A stretch of 55,152 bases of DNA, from the NCBI GenBank assembly GCA_015711795.1, contig JACVJC010000016.1, positions 1 to 55,152 of the forward strand, read 5' to 3'. The position numbers were made by a program, and so were the translations under genes. The stretch is from Candidatus Geothermocultor quzhuomuensis. GTDB taxonomy: Bacteria > Actinomycetota > Aquicultoria > Geothermocultorales > Geothermocultoraceae. Under the pieces are notes generated by a model. That model was not told the origin of the DNA. It searched no databases and saw only the letters and a list, made by a program, of their open reading frames with translations. Positions 44,848 through 54,270 of this stretch are shown here, in pieces; position 1 is the stretch's first letter, and every line of letters starts with the position of its first letter.

Positions 44848-46335
44848 ATGAAACAAGCCCAACCAACTTTCCTTAAAAGAAAAGGAGCAACTAAACTCGG
44901 AAGATTGAGTCTAGAAAATTACTTGAAAGAGAATGTTTTTCTCTTAACAATGGCTATCATTTTTATTTTCTTAAGGATAAACTATCTTAACCATCCCTTA
45001 GCTTTTGATGAAGCTAGAATTCTTATCACGATAAAAAAATTCCTCCTCCACAAAGCCTTCGATAAAAACTTCTTCTTTCACCCACCCCTTTATTTACTTT
45101 TTGTTGTAATAAATAGCCTAGTTTTTGGTTTTAGTGAAAAAACAGCAACTACAGTAAGTCTTTTTTTCTCGCTAATCTCGATGTTTATTCTTTACTTTTT
45201 AACCCGTGATATTTTTAATAAGCAAACTGCTTTCTGGGCTACTTTAATCTATACCACTTCCCCACTTGAGAGAATCACCGGGACTTTAGTTAAGCATGAC
45301 TCCTTACTTATTTGCTTACTTCTTTTAGCTTATTGGTTTTATTTTCGAAATAATTTTATCGCCTCTGGGATAGCTTTTGGTTTAGCTTTCCTAACAAAAG
45401 AAACAGCCATTTTAGGTTTGATATCTATCATCGCTTACGCCTTTTACGAAAAGCAAAAGCCAAAAGTTTTAGCCCAAATAATAGGCTTTGCTTTTCTCAC
45501 TTCAAGCTGGTGGTATCTCTTTGTTAGCCGCCCCCAAGAAGATGTCTCAGATATTCTCGATATGTTTTTTGGGATAACCCCAACCTACGGCCAAACTTGG
45601 TTTGAGCCCTGGTATTTCTATCTTGCCAAGCTACCATTAGACCTCACTATCCCATCACTTGGCCTCCTTTTAATTGGATTAATTGTTTATCTTTTTATTG
45701 GCTGGAAAAGGAGGCAATACTTATTCCCTTTAATTTTTGGTTTTTGCGTTTTCTTCTTTTACTCTCTTTCTTATGGAAAACCCTACTGGATGACTTACAT
45801 ATCCTTACCTGCATTAGCGATGATAGCTGGATTTGGTGCTGATTATCTCATAAATAAAGCACATCAAATTGTTCCTGCTGTTAGGCTCCCGCTTTATTTC
45901 TTCTTTATTCTTGCTATCTTCCTTAGTTTAACCAACGTCTATACTTCCCAGGAAGAGCTTGCTCATAAACAACAATTTTTTTTAAAGCATGCTAATCAAT
46001 CAAAAGAATTTGTGTCCTCAGTAACTCAAACACCACTTAAAGATCAACGTGAAGCTGGTCTTTTTTTAAAAAGTGTCCTAACTTACAAAGATAGAATAGG
46101 AGTGGTCCTTAATGAACCCTTGATTATTTGGTATTCAGGCATTGACCCTAAAAAAGTCCGTTCAATTGAGGTTAAAAACTACAATGAGCTTGAGCAATGG
46201 GTCAAAAAGGGAAATGAAACTTACTTAGTTTTTTTCGCCCCCCATTTTGACAAAAAAACATACCAAAGCGTAAGTAAAACAAAAAAATGGAAAGTCATAA
46301 CTTTTGGCCGTGTTTATGTACTTAAAAAATTGTAG
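44848..46335 (+). CDS. GT-C glycosyltransferase, PMT/ArnT-like (GT39/GT83 type)
   Basis: 495 residues with about ten membrane spans. The first outer loop has FDEARILIT (about 53-61) and FFHPPLYLLFV (about 75-85), the acidic and HPP motifs of lipid-phosphate-sugar-dependent glycosyltransferases that modify proteins or lipid A. Its soluble C-terminal part (about 360-495) is of moderate length. It probably uses a polyprenyl-phosphate sugar made by the GT2 next door. The acceptor is unknown. No SD; see leader peptide. Confidence 0.82.
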   Translation: MKQAQPTFLKRKGATKLGRLSLENYLKENVFLLTMAIIFIFLRINYLNHPLAFDEARILITIKKFLLHKAFDKNFFFHPPLYLLFVVINSLVFGFSEKTATTVSLFFSLISMFILYFLTRDIFNKQTAFWATLIYTTSPLERITGTLVKHDSLLICLLLLAYWFYFRNNFIASGIAFGLAFLTKETAILGLISIIAYAFYEKQKPKVLAQIIGFAFLTSSWWYLFVSRPQEDVSDILDMFFGITPTYGQTWFEPWYFYLAKLPLDLTIPSLGLLLIGLIVYLFIGWKRRQYLFPLIFGFCVFFFYSLSYGKPYWMTYISLPALAMIAGFGADYLINKAHQIVPAVRLPLYFFFILAIFLSLTNVYTSQEELAHKQQFFLKHANQSKEFVSSVTQTPLKDQREAGLFLKSVLTYKDRIGVVLNEPLIIWYSGIDPKKVRSIEVKNYNELEQWVKKGNETYLVFFAPHFDKKTYQSVSKTKKWKVITFGRVYVLKKL

Positions 46336-46457
46336 AAAAACCCAAAATCCTCTAATCAAAAAATATTCTCCCAAAATAGTAAACCAAATGATAAAATTTA
46401 CCCTAGGCTATAACCAAACTTTATAACAGACAAAAATCATCAATATAGGAGAATTTA

Positions 46458-47303
46458 TTGGAAAAGCTTGAAGTTTTGTTTCTCTGGTCGACAATTATTA
46501 TTTATGCAGCAACAACCATTTTTTACTGGATAAGCTTAGCTTTTTCCCAAACTCATCTTGCCAAACTTTCTCGTTACCTCTTCCTTGTCGGTTTTCTCGC
46601 TCACTCTATAACCAACCTCATTAGATGGTTAGCCAGCGGCCACTTCCCCGTCATTGACCCTTACGAAAATGCTCTGCTTGGGACCTGGTTTGTTGCTTTA
46701 ATTTTTTTCATTATCTCCAAACTTAACCCACCCCTCCATCTTCTGGGAGCAGGTGTTCTTCCTTTTGCTCTAATAGTCTTAGGTATTGGAATAGTTATAT
46801 TTTCTCCTTACCAGCCTTTAACACCAACTTTTAAGAGCATCTGGCTCTGGATTCATGTTTTATTTGCCTGGCTTGCTTATGGCTCGCTCAGCATCGCAAC
46901 AGCTTTTGCAATCTTCTATCTAATTAAAGCAGGTCGAGATTATCCACCATCTTCCTTTTTAGCAAAAAAAATACCTTCAATAGAGAAGCTCGACCAGCTA
47001 ATCTTCCGCTATGTAATCTTTGGTTTTCTCACCTTAGCTGTTATGATTGTTACTGGTGCTATCTGGGCTGCTAACCTTTGGGGTAAATACTGGAGTTGGG
47101 ATCCGGTAGAAACTTGGTCTCTTTTAACTTGGCTTGTTTATGGTCTCTACCTTCACCTCCGCCTTATGTTGGGTTGGAAAGGAAAATTTACAGCTTGGCT
47201 CGTAATTATCGGCCTCCTGGGAGTTCTTATAACTTTTTGGGGAGTTCAGTTTTTCCCAACCTCTTATCATCTTTTCCTTAAGTTAGGTCGAATGAGATTC
47301 TAA
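46458..47303 (+). CDS. ccsA: Cytochrome c biogenesis protein CcsA/ResC
   Basis: 281 residues, about eight spans. It has the tryptophan-rich heme-handling motif WGKYWSWDPVETWSLLTW (about 209-226) and His residues in FLAHSITN, WIHVLFAW and SYHLF. With ResB it forms the system II heme-export and cytochrome c attachment machine. TTG start with AGGAG six bases ahead. Its 3' end overlaps the convergent resB by 21 bp. Confidence 0.92.
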   Translation: MEKLEVLFLWSTIIIYAATTIFYWISLAFSQTHLAKLSRYLFLVGFLAHSITNLIRWLASGHFPVIDPYENALLGTWFVALIFFIISKLNPPLHLLGAGVLPFALIVLGIGIVIFSPYQPLTPTFKSIWLWIHVLFAWLAYGSLSIATAFAIFYLIKAGRDYPPSSFLAKKIPSIEKLDQLIFRYVIFGFLTLAVMIVTGAIWAANLWGKYWSWDPVETWSLLTWLVYGLYLHLRLMLGWKGKFTAWLVIIGLLGVLITFWGVQFFPTSYHLFLKLGRMRF

Positions 47304-48623
47304 TTTTTGACTTGTCACAATGGTTTGTCGAGCAGGTTCCCATTTCCCTCGCCATCTTTTCCTTTGAAAAATAATCACCACTTTAACACCCTTTTTCCTC
47401 CTTGAGAGGCAAATAAGCACTCTCTCCTCGAAAATAAGAATAGCTATTGATAACCCAACGAGAGAAAAATAAAAACCCAATTGAGTAACGGGGTACCCCG
47501 AATCCTTAACAACAAAAAACTCTGCCCACTTTCGGCCAGTCGAAATTACTATTTGATAAGTTAAAAATTCAACTGGCTCTCCTAATTTGACCTCAAACTT
47601 CTTTTTAAATCTCCCTTGATAAACTGAAATTATATAATTATCCGTTTGAAATTTTTGTCTAACTGTCACCGTCAAATCCTCTTGAGGAAAAGAAAAAGTA
47701 TCAACATAATAGCCTTTTTTAAGCTCAATGAGTTTAGCAAAAGCTGAAACTACAACTTGCCCTTTTTTTGAAATTTTTAGTTGAGGAGCTGGGCCAATCC
47801 TTTTTAAAACTATTCTGTAATCCTTGTGAATAAGGGGATAATTAGGTGCAATTATTTCCCTTATCTCTTGGCGGTTTGAAATCAAACTGACATCTGCTTC
47901 TGATTGGACCAAAGTGCCTTTCTCAAATCTTTCAAATAAACTAAGAAGAGTAAAATTGAAACCTTCAAACTCCTTAAAAAACTTTCCAGTTGCTACTTGA
48001 TAATAAGCTTGAGGTGATTCTTTAATTGTTTCCCCCTCCGTTAAAATTAAACTCCCCTCTAAGGAAAAGAGGCGAGTAATCAAAAAACCTAACCCAATTA
48101 AAAGGATGCTAAAGTGAAAAAGGGCTGAGCCTCCCAGTTTCTTCCAGGAAGAACTAGCAAAAAAAATAATTTTCCCCTTTTCTTCTTCTAATCGATATAA
48201 AAATAGTCTCTTAGTTAACTCTCGTTTAAATTTTTCCTTTACAACCTCTAAAGATTCTCCATTAAAAATAATCTCTTCTCCCTTTGCACCTTTTAGAGTT
48301 TCTCTTGCCCTTCTTGGCCAAATTCTTTTAAGACGATTAGAAGTGCAAAAAACAATGCTCAAAGAAGTTAAGGTAAAAAGGGAAAGGAAAAGAGTTGATT
48401 CAAAAATATTGGTCAACCCCATTCTTTCCAAAATAATGACTAGAATAGGGTAAGCTTGTTTCCACTCTTCATAAGACTCGAAAAAGCCTTTTTGAGGTAT
48501 AACCAAACTCAACAAAATTAAAAAGGAGATCATAACTACCAGGACCGTCCCAAAAATCGGTGAGCTTAATCCAGCCAAAAATTGAAAAAATAAACCTTGA
48601 TAATTTTTTTTGTTTTTAGCCAA
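47283..48623 (-). CDS. resB: Cytochrome c biogenesis protein ResB/Ccs1
   Basis: About 446 residues. Three N-terminal spans, a large extracytoplasmic domain (about 190-385) and one C-terminal span. It starts near SSPIFGTVLVVMISFLILLS and has NRLKRIWPRR after span two; this layout is that of ResB. TTG at 48623 with AGGAG five bases ahead; a GTG at 48629 overlaps that site. It is convergent to ccsA with a 21-bp overlap, whereas the pair is normally co-directional. Confidence 0.87.
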   Translation of the reverse strand: MAKNKKNYQGLFFQFLAGLSSPIFGTVLVVMISFLILLSLVIPQKGFFESYEEWKQAYPILVIILERMGLTNIFESTLFLSLFTLTSLSIVFCTSNRLKRIWPRRARETLKGAKGEEIIFNGESLEVVKEKFKRELTKRLFLYRLEEEKGKIIFFASSSWKKLGGSALFHFSILLIGLGFLITRLFSLEGSLILTEGETIKESPQAYYQVATGKFFKEFEGFNFTLLSLFERFEKGTLVQSEADVSLISNRQEIREIIAPNYPLIHKDYRIVLKRIGPAPQLKISKKGQVVVSAFAKLIELKKGYYVDTFSFPQEDLTVTVRQKFQTDNYIISVYQGRFKKKFEVKLGEPVEFLTYQIVISTGRKWAEFFVVKDSGYPVTQLGFYFSLVGLSIAILIFEERVLICLSRRKKGVKVVIIFQRKRWRGKWEPARQTIVTSQKLESHST

Positions 48624-48646
48624 TATCACTCCTTTTAAATGTTTAC

Positions 48647-49891
48647 CTAAAAAGGAAGAAAAAAAGATAAAACCTGTTTATAGGTTCCACCCATCAACAT
48701 CCCTGATATAACTGGATAGAAAAAAAATACATTAAGGAGAATTAAGCCTAGGTAACCAACGACAAAAAGAGAAAGCTTTGGTTTATGGAAAAGAAAATAT
48801 AGAAAGTGGGCAACAAAATAGCAGACAAAGGGAGCAACTGCCGTGGCTGAATAAAGAAAGATGGGACGGGAAGAAATAACTAACGGGAGAAAAGAAAAGA
48901 TAAATAGCAATAAAAGATAGTTTGCAAAAGGTTTAATTTTTCTTTTCCAAAGCAAAACAAGTAATGAAGGTAAAGTGAGTACCCAGAGAAAATAAGTAGT
49001 TAGTGTAACTACTGCTTGAATATTATCGCCACTGCTTTCCTCGATAAAAAAAATTATATAACTGGGGAAGAAAAACCACTTTAATGGTTGGTAAACTCTG
49101 GTGCCCACTCGATATTCCCCTAAACTTAAATAAGCAACTGATTTCCCCATCATTGCTTGCAAGCGCAACCATTCAAAAAAAGAATAGCCTCTTTGAAACC
49201 AAGGAAAATAGGTAACTACATAAATGCAAAAACCAATGATTAAAAAGGATAACAAAACAGTCATTAACTTACCCCAGTTTAACCTCTCTTTTCTTTTTAT
49301 ATTCTCCAGGATAAAGTAAGCAATAAAAGCAGGGAAAAGAACCAAAGCTTGCCACTTGATAGCCAGACTCAAACCAAAAAAAAGACTTGATAAAAAAAGG
49401 GTTAGGTTTTTTGGTCTTTTTATATACTTATAATAGAAAAGGCTAGCTAAAAGAACAAAAAAGGTAAGAACAGCATCTTCCAAGGCAATCCGACTCATTG
49501 AAGTATGAAGTAAGTCAATAGCCAACAAAAAAGAAGCTAGATAAGCTATTTCTTTCTCTTCAACTACCTCCCTCACCAGAAAAAAAAGAGCCAGGACTGA
49601 AAGTGCACCAGCTAAAGCAGAAAAAAACCGAAAGGCAAAAAGCCCTTCACCAAAAAGATATGAAGCTAACCTTAAGTAGTAATACTTGAAAGGGGGGTGG
49701 TGCCAATGGCCAAAGAGAGAAAGTAAGCCCTGGCTTAAAAAATATTTAGCTGCAATATTATGAACTGCTTCATCACAAAAGAGGGGTTGCTCGCCTAAAT
49801 GAAAAAAACGCAAAATTCCAGCGATTAAAAAAATAGAAATTACTCCCCAATCAAAATTTTGTTTTCCTTTTTTAAGGAGTTTATTCTTCAT
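48647..49891 (-). CDS. GT-C glycosyltransferase, PMT (GT39)-like
   Basis: 414 residues, about ten spans. The first loop has LFCDEAVHNIAAKYF (about 37-51) with the acidic DE pair and WHHPPFKYYYLRLASYLFGE (about 62-81) with HPP, close to the motifs of protein O-mannosyltransferases. It lacks the MIR domains of eukaryotic enzymes, as do bacterial Pmt proteins. It overlaps the upstream gene by 11 nt. Likely glycosylates exported protein using a lipid-phosphate sugar. Confidence 0.83.
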   Translation of the reverse strand: MKNKLLKKGKQNFDWGVISIFLIAGILRFFHLGEQPLFCDEAVHNIAAKYFLSQGLLSLFGHWHHPPFKYYYLRLASYLFGEGLFAFRFFSALAGALSVLALFFLVREVVEEKEIAYLASFLLAIDLLHTSMSRIALEDAVLTFFVLLASLFYYKYIKRPKNLTLFLSSLFFGLSLAIKWQALVLFPAFIAYFILENIKRKERLNWGKLMTVLLSFLIIGFCIYVVTYFPWFQRGYSFFEWLRLQAMMGKSVAYLSLGEYRVGTRVYQPLKWFFFPSYIIFFIEESSGDNIQAVVTLTTYFLWVLTLPSLLVLLWKRKIKPFANYLLLLFIFSFLPLVISSRPIFLYSATAVAPFVCYFVAHFLYFLFHKPKLSLFVVGYLGLILLNVFFFYPVISGMLMGGTYKQVLSFFLPF

Positions 49892-50603
49892 TTTTTTGAA
49901 TAAAATTAAACTTCCCGATTAAAGCTTTTAGCCCAGGGGCAGTATCGGAATTAGCGGAAACTGTTATCAAATCAGCAGAAATGCCCTTTTCTTGAAAAAC
50001 TTGAGGGAAGGAAGATATGAAATCACCCTGAAGGGAGCACGCATCTATGTAAACTAGAAGCTTTTCCTTAATCGAAGGCACTTTCTTTAACTTGCAAATC
50101 ACTAAAGGACTGCCTTCCAACATAGCGTAACTTTCAAAACCTGGTTTTTCTTGAAAAAGGTAGGTTTGAACATTAACTTTCTTTTTCCCCCAGTTTCTAT
50201 CAGGAACAACCCAAATAAGCTGACGGAAAATCCCTTCCAAAAGGGCGGGATAAAGAAAATTATCGTTCTCGGGTGAGATTTCTTTTACATTTACCATAGA
50301 ATTTAGACTCTGAAGATTAGTTTCTGGGTCTGAAGTTAAATTTAAAAGAGGTGTCTTAAGGGGTAATTTGGAACCTATATAAAGAAGCGTCCTTCCTCGA
50401 AGATTGCGACTTTTCCATTCATCCAAGGCTTGACGGGGAGTTTTTAAAAAAATAATCTCTTTTCCTTTCTCAAAATGCCTTGCTTGAAAAGCAACTGTTG
50501 AAATGAGATAAATTAGCAAAAGGAATAAAAAAAATAAAAATAAAATGTATTGAAAATCTTTACTCGCCCACCTTATCTTTAAGTAAATGTCCAACTGACT
50601 CAT
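49881..50603 (-). CDS. Membrane-anchored protein, function unknown
   Basis: 240 residues. One transmembrane helix (about 18-38) is followed by a soluble outer domain of about 200 residues with no motif I recognise. It is translationally coupled to the PMT-like gene (11-nt overlap), which suggests an accessory role in that enzyme's pathway. ATG; the leader region lacks a clear ribosome site. Confidence 0.65.
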   Translation of the reverse strand: MSQLDIYLKIRWASKDFQYILFLFFLFLLLIYLISTVAFQARHFEKGKEIIFLKTPRQALDEWKSRNLRGRTLLYIGSKLPLKTPLLNLTSDPETNLQSLNSMVNVKEISPENDNFLYPALLEGIFRQLIWVVPDRNWGKKKVNVQTYLFQEKPGFESYAMLEGSPLVICKLKKVPSIKEKLLVYIDACSLQGDFISSFPQVFQEKGISADLITVSANSDTAPGLKALIGKFNFIQKNEE

Positions 50604-50727
50604 TTCTGATAAACCCTAAATCTTTAAAGAAACTCATCTTAAGCACTACTTCTTTCCAAGAATTCAACTAAAATGAGTTTTCTTTTCTCTAAAAATGAAT
50701 AATTAATATAAACAGTAAATCTAATCG

Positions 50728-50736
50728 TGCTATAAT
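50728..50736 (+). promoter_or_regulatory. Extended -10 promoter, leaderless
   Basis: TG-C-TATAAT at 50728-50736, nine bases before the ATG at 50746, so the 5' leader would be at most about 4 nt. No ribosome binding site is present. The rest of the 142-bp divergent gap shows nothing further. Confidence 0.6.
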
Positions 50737-50745
50737 TATATCACA

Positions 50746-51222
50746 ATGGAAAAATGGATAAGCCGGATTGTTCTTCTCTCTTTAGCTTTTATGCTGTTAA
50801 GTTTAGGTATTTATTCTTATCAATCATGGAAAGAAAAAAGAGAACTAAAGCAAGCTGTTCTTCGTTACAACCAACTTTTAGAAAAAGTTTTTATTGCCAC
50901 TGACCCCACTCTTATCGAACCCTATGTTAGCACGAAAGAGATTGGAAAGATAGCTCGGTATGTTCTTTTCTTAAAAGAAAGCAATAAAGAAATGGAAGCT
51001 AAGTTAAAAGAGATAGAATTCAAATCCATAGTGATAAAAGGTAAGAAAGGATTGATAAAAACAAACGAAAGGTGGGCTTACCGATATTTCGATATTAAAA
51101 CTAAACGGCAAATAGAGCCCTGGAAAGAAGTGAGCTACTTGATGAACTACACTTTGTATAAAAATTCAAACCACTGGTTTATAGGGGAAGCATCAGTGGA
51201 AAAAGAAAAAGAGATTAAATGA
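50746..51222 (+). CDS. Single-span membrane protein, function unknown
   Basis: 158 residues. A transmembrane segment (about 7-24) precedes a soluble domain of about 120 residues rich in Lys/Glu, with RYNQLLEKVFIATDP and WAYRYFDIKTKRQIEPW. The pattern vaguely recalls IMS/NTF2-like extracytoplasmic domains, but I cannot assign it. Its stop overlaps the next gene as ATGA, so the two are translationally coupled. Confidence 0.7.
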   Translation: MEKWISRIVLLSLAFMLLSLGIYSYQSWKEKRELKQAVLRYNQLLEKVFIATDPTLIEPYVSTKEIGKIARYVLFLKESNKEMEAKLKEIEFKSIVIKGKKGLIKTNERWAYRYFDIKTKRQIEPWKEVSYLMNYTLYKNSNHWFIGEASVEKEKEIK

Positions 51223-52943
51223 GAAGAGAAAGAATTAAAACTAGTCAAGCGATTAAAAAAACAACCTCAAAGAAAGATGCTTACTCAGTATCTTACGCTA
51301 TTCTCATTGCTATGGGGCTTTCTGGAGCCTCTGCTCTCATCTTTGAGGTAATCTGGAGCCGCGAGCTTACTCTTATAATTGGCAGTTCAAGCTTTGCCCT
51401 TTCCACAATGCTTTCAGCCTTTTTAACTGGTTTAGCTCTCGGCTCATTTTTAGGTGGTCGTATAGCTAATAGAACTAATAAATTAATGCGGGCATTTATT
51501 TTTATTGAAGTTGGTATTGCCCTTTCAGCCCTTTCTGTTGCACCTTTAATTCACAACAGCTCAAGGATTTACTTCTTCCTTTACAAAGAGTTTCATTTTT
51601 CCTTTCCTCTCCTTACCCTATCTCAATTCTTATTCAGCTTTTTATTTATGATAGTTCCAACCATTTTGATGGGTACTACCTTCCCAATTGCTTTGCGGAT
51701 TTATGCTAAAAGTTTCTCTAAAATTGCTGAAGATGCCGGCTCTCTTTATGCTTTCAATACCTTTGGTTCGGTAATTGGGGCTTTTTCAGCTGGCTTCATC
51801 TTAGTCCCTTTCTTTGGACTTAACAAAAGTACTTTAATTGGGGCTTCCTTTAACCTGCTGGCATCCTTCCTAATTCTACCTTCAGCAATTAGGCAAGAAA
51901 GGGGAAGAGTTTTACCACTCTGGATTCTTGCCTTAACTTTATTCCTTTTCTCTAGCAGCTCTTTTCTCAGCTGGCAAAAGGTGCCCTTCCTTTTTAGTAT
52001 TTACTCCGGAGATATTTACCAAAAGTGGGAAGCTTATCAAAGAGAAAAGAAAAGCGTAAAATTGCTTTTTTCAAAAGACGACCCGGAAGGAACGCTCAGT
52101 ATTTTTAAATATCCTGATGGGGTTCTTTCCCTTCGGATTGGTAGTCGAGTTGAAGGTTCATCCGGAACCGACATGCCAAATCAAGTTTTGCTCGCCCTTT
52201 TACCCAAGCTCTACCACCCCCAAGCCAAATCATTTCTCTGCATTGGTTTGGGGACTGGAACCACTTTAAACACCGCTGCTCAAGAACCAACTTATCAAAA
52301 AATAGACTGCCTTGAAATCAATAAAGCCGTTGGCCAAGGAGTTCGCCAGTTTTACTTCCCTAACCTTTTTCAAGACAAAAGAGTAACCATATTTTATGCT
52401 GATGCCCGCAACTGGCTATATTTAAATCCCCAAAAATACGACATCATCTCTTCCGAGCCCTCTTATCCCAGCGAAGGAGGCGTTTCCCATCTCTTCACTA
52501 AAGAGTTCTTCCAGATCGTCAAATCACGCATGCATCCAGATGGAACCTTTTGCCAGTGGCTTCCTTTTTATCTTTTTACCCGAAAAGAAGTTGACATATT
52601 TGCTAAAACATTGGGCTCAGTTTTCCCTAATGTTTATGTCTGGCAAGTTCAACCAAGTATGGACCTTCTCTTTATTGCCACCCTTAAAAACAAAGCCCCC
52701 TCTGAAGAAAAAATCAAAATGGAAGTAGCTAAATATTTTTTTTCAAAAAGCTCCGCCGATTTCAAGATAATCGATTTAAGGCGACGGCCTGAAGATATAA
52801 AGAAATTGGTTCAAAACAAAAAACTCCTCACAAACCAAGATGACAGACCAATTTTAGAATTCATAGGAGCAACGCATCGCTTTTTAGGGGCTTCCTTGCG
52901 GGAATTATGGGACCCTGAAATTCCTACACCAATAATAAGATGA
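51219..52943 (+). CDS. Fused MFS / spermidine synthase-like protein
   Basis: 574 residues. The N-terminal half has about seven to eight spans (GLSGASALIFEVIWSREL near residue 33, LGSFLGGRIANR near 78). The C-terminal half is a Rossmann methyltransferase-like spermidine synthase fold with LCIGLGTGTT (about 341-350), CLEINKAV, YADARNWL and YDIISSEPSYPSEGGVS. Such fusions are common and mostly uncharacterised; polyamine aminopropyl transfer is not proven. It follows the 158-residue protein with a 4-nt overlap. Confidence 0.8.
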   Translation: MRRERIKTSQAIKKTTSKKDAYSVSYAILIAMGLSGASALIFEVIWSRELTLIIGSSSFALSTMLSAFLTGLALGSFLGGRIANRTNKLMRAFIFIEVGIALSALSVAPLIHNSSRIYFFLYKEFHFSFPLLTLSQFLFSFLFMIVPTILMGTTFPIALRIYAKSFSKIAEDAGSLYAFNTFGSVIGAFSAGFILVPFFGLNKSTLIGASFNLLASFLILPSAIRQERGRVLPLWILALTLFLFSSSSFLSWQKVPFLFSIYSGDIYQKWEAYQREKKSVKLLFSKDDPEGTLSIFKYPDGVLSLRIGSRVEGSSGTDMPNQVLLALLPKLYHPQAKSFLCIGLGTGTTLNTAAQEPTYQKIDCLEINKAVGQGVRQFYFPNLFQDKRVTIFYADARNWLYLNPQKYDIISSEPSYPSEGGVSHLFTKEFFQIVKSRMHPDGTFCQWLPFYLFTRKEVDIFAKTLGSVFPNVYVWQVQPSMDLLFIATLKNKAPSEEKIKMEVAKYFFSKSSADFKIIDLRRRPEDIKKLVQNKKLLTNQDDRPILEFIGATHRFLGASLRELWDPEIPTPIIR

Positions 52944-53051
52944 AATGCACCTTCAAAGAATTTCACAAGGAATAACCTTAACAGAAAAAGGGCTAAAAAA
53001 TATGAGGGAAGCCTCATCACCAAAAAAATTGCGGAAATTAGGGATATTAAA

Positions 53052-54182
53052 ATGAAAAGGCTGTTTATGATTTCCTTGGCAATTATTCTGGTGATTCTTT
53101 CTCAAGGTTGCCAGAAAGAACCATTTGGTCAAGCGGGAACAACCGAAGTTTATTCTTTTTTTGACGCTGAGTTAATCAGATTAGTTGCCTCTCAAGATTT
53201 ATCTCAATGGGCTGGAGTTTTCAGGAAAGAAACTAAGCTTTATATCGTTACCAACGGCGAAAAAAGCAAAGACTATGACGCCATTGGCATGCTCACCTTC
53301 AGCCCCGATGGGAAAAGATTTGCCTACGCCGCCTATATAAAAGGGAAAGCCTTCCTGGTTATCGATGGAGAAAAAAGCAAAAAAAGTTATGACGAAATAG
53401 ATTTTCTAACCTTCAGCCCAGATGGGAAAAGATTAGCTTATGTGGCAAAAGAAAAAAACAAGATGTTTGTGGTAGTTGATGGGGTGGAGGGGAAAAGATA
53501 TCAAGGAATAAGGCAGCCAGTTTTCTCTTCTCAAGGAAACAAGATAGCTTACCCCGCTGCAATATCTTTAGGTTATACCTCACCCCGCCAGTGGGTAGCG
53601 GTAGTCAATGAAAAAGAAAATCTTAGCTACGAAGAGATTTTTAATGTAGCTTTAAGCCCTGATGGTAAAAGGCTCACTTTGTCCGTTAAGGAAAGAGAAA
53701 AAATGTTTGTGGTAGTCGATGGAGTAAAAGGAAAAATATACGACTGGGCTGATTGGCCAACCTTCAGCCCAGATGGGAAAAGATTAGCTTATGTGGCAAA
53801 AGAAAAAAACAAGATGTTTGTGGTAGTTGATGGGGTGGAGGGGAAAAGATATGATAGTGTCTATCAACCAGTCTTTAGCTCCAATGGAAAAAACATTGCT
53901 TACATTTCTAAAGAAAATGGAAAGACTTTTCTCATTGTCAACTCAAGAGAAATTAAAACAAAATACCAATACTTAGATAATCTCACCTTTAGCCCAGAAG
54001 GAAAAAAAATTGCTTACCAAGCTAAAAACACTAAGGGATGGTGGGTGATTGTAGTTAATTCAAAAGAAAGCCGCGATTTTAACCTTGTTTCTTCACCTTT
54101 TTTCAGTCCTGATGGTAAATTTATTGGTTACTACGCCCAGGATGGCTACAAAGTTGTTAGAGTAATTGAGCTCATAAGATAA
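53052..54182 (+). CDS. Secreted WD40-like (PD40/TolB) beta-propeller protein
   Basis: 376 residues. A hydrophobic signal (about 1-19) ends in LSQGC, an imperfect lipobox, so it may be a lipoprotein. The rest is seven or so blades of about 38-40 residues with the phrase FSPDGKRLAYVAKEKNKM in several copies. Two segments, 53408-53501 and 53759-53852, are identical for 94 bp. Probably an extracytoplasmic binding or scaffold protein. It follows the fused MFS/spermidine synthase gene by 108 bp and faces the cytochrome gene. Confidence 0.85.
   Translation: MKRLFMISLAIILVILSQGCQKEPFGQAGTTEVYSFFDAELIRLVASQDLSQWAGVFRKETKLYIVTNGEKSKDYDAIGMLTFSPDGKRFAYAAYIKGKAFLVIDGEKSKKSYDEIDFLTFSPDGKRLAYVAKEKNKMFVVVDGVEGKRYQGIRQPVFSSQGNKIAYPAAISLGYTSPRQWVAVVNEKENLSYEEIFNVALSPDGKRLTLSVKEREKMFVVVDGVKGKIYDWADWPTFSPDGKRLAYVAKEKNKMFVVVDGVEGKRYDSVYQPVFSSNGKNIAYISKENGKTFLIVNSREIKTKYQYLDNLTFSPEGKKIAYQAKNTKGWWVIVVNSKESRDFNLVSSPFFSPDGKFIGYYAQDGYKVVRVIELIR
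53408..53852 (+). repeat. 94-bp perfect direct repeat inside the beta-propeller gene
   Basis: 53408-53501 and 53759-53852 are identical, 351 bp (117 codons, three blades) apart. Codon-level identity indicates recent duplication or gene conversion of a blade. Confidence 0.9.
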
Positions 54183-54270
54183 CCTTAGTAAAAATTAAAA
54201 CTTTGTGAGCTAGTTTTGGGCAAGTTCAAAAAGTGGGTGAGAAACCTTTTTAAATAGTTCTTTTAATAAT

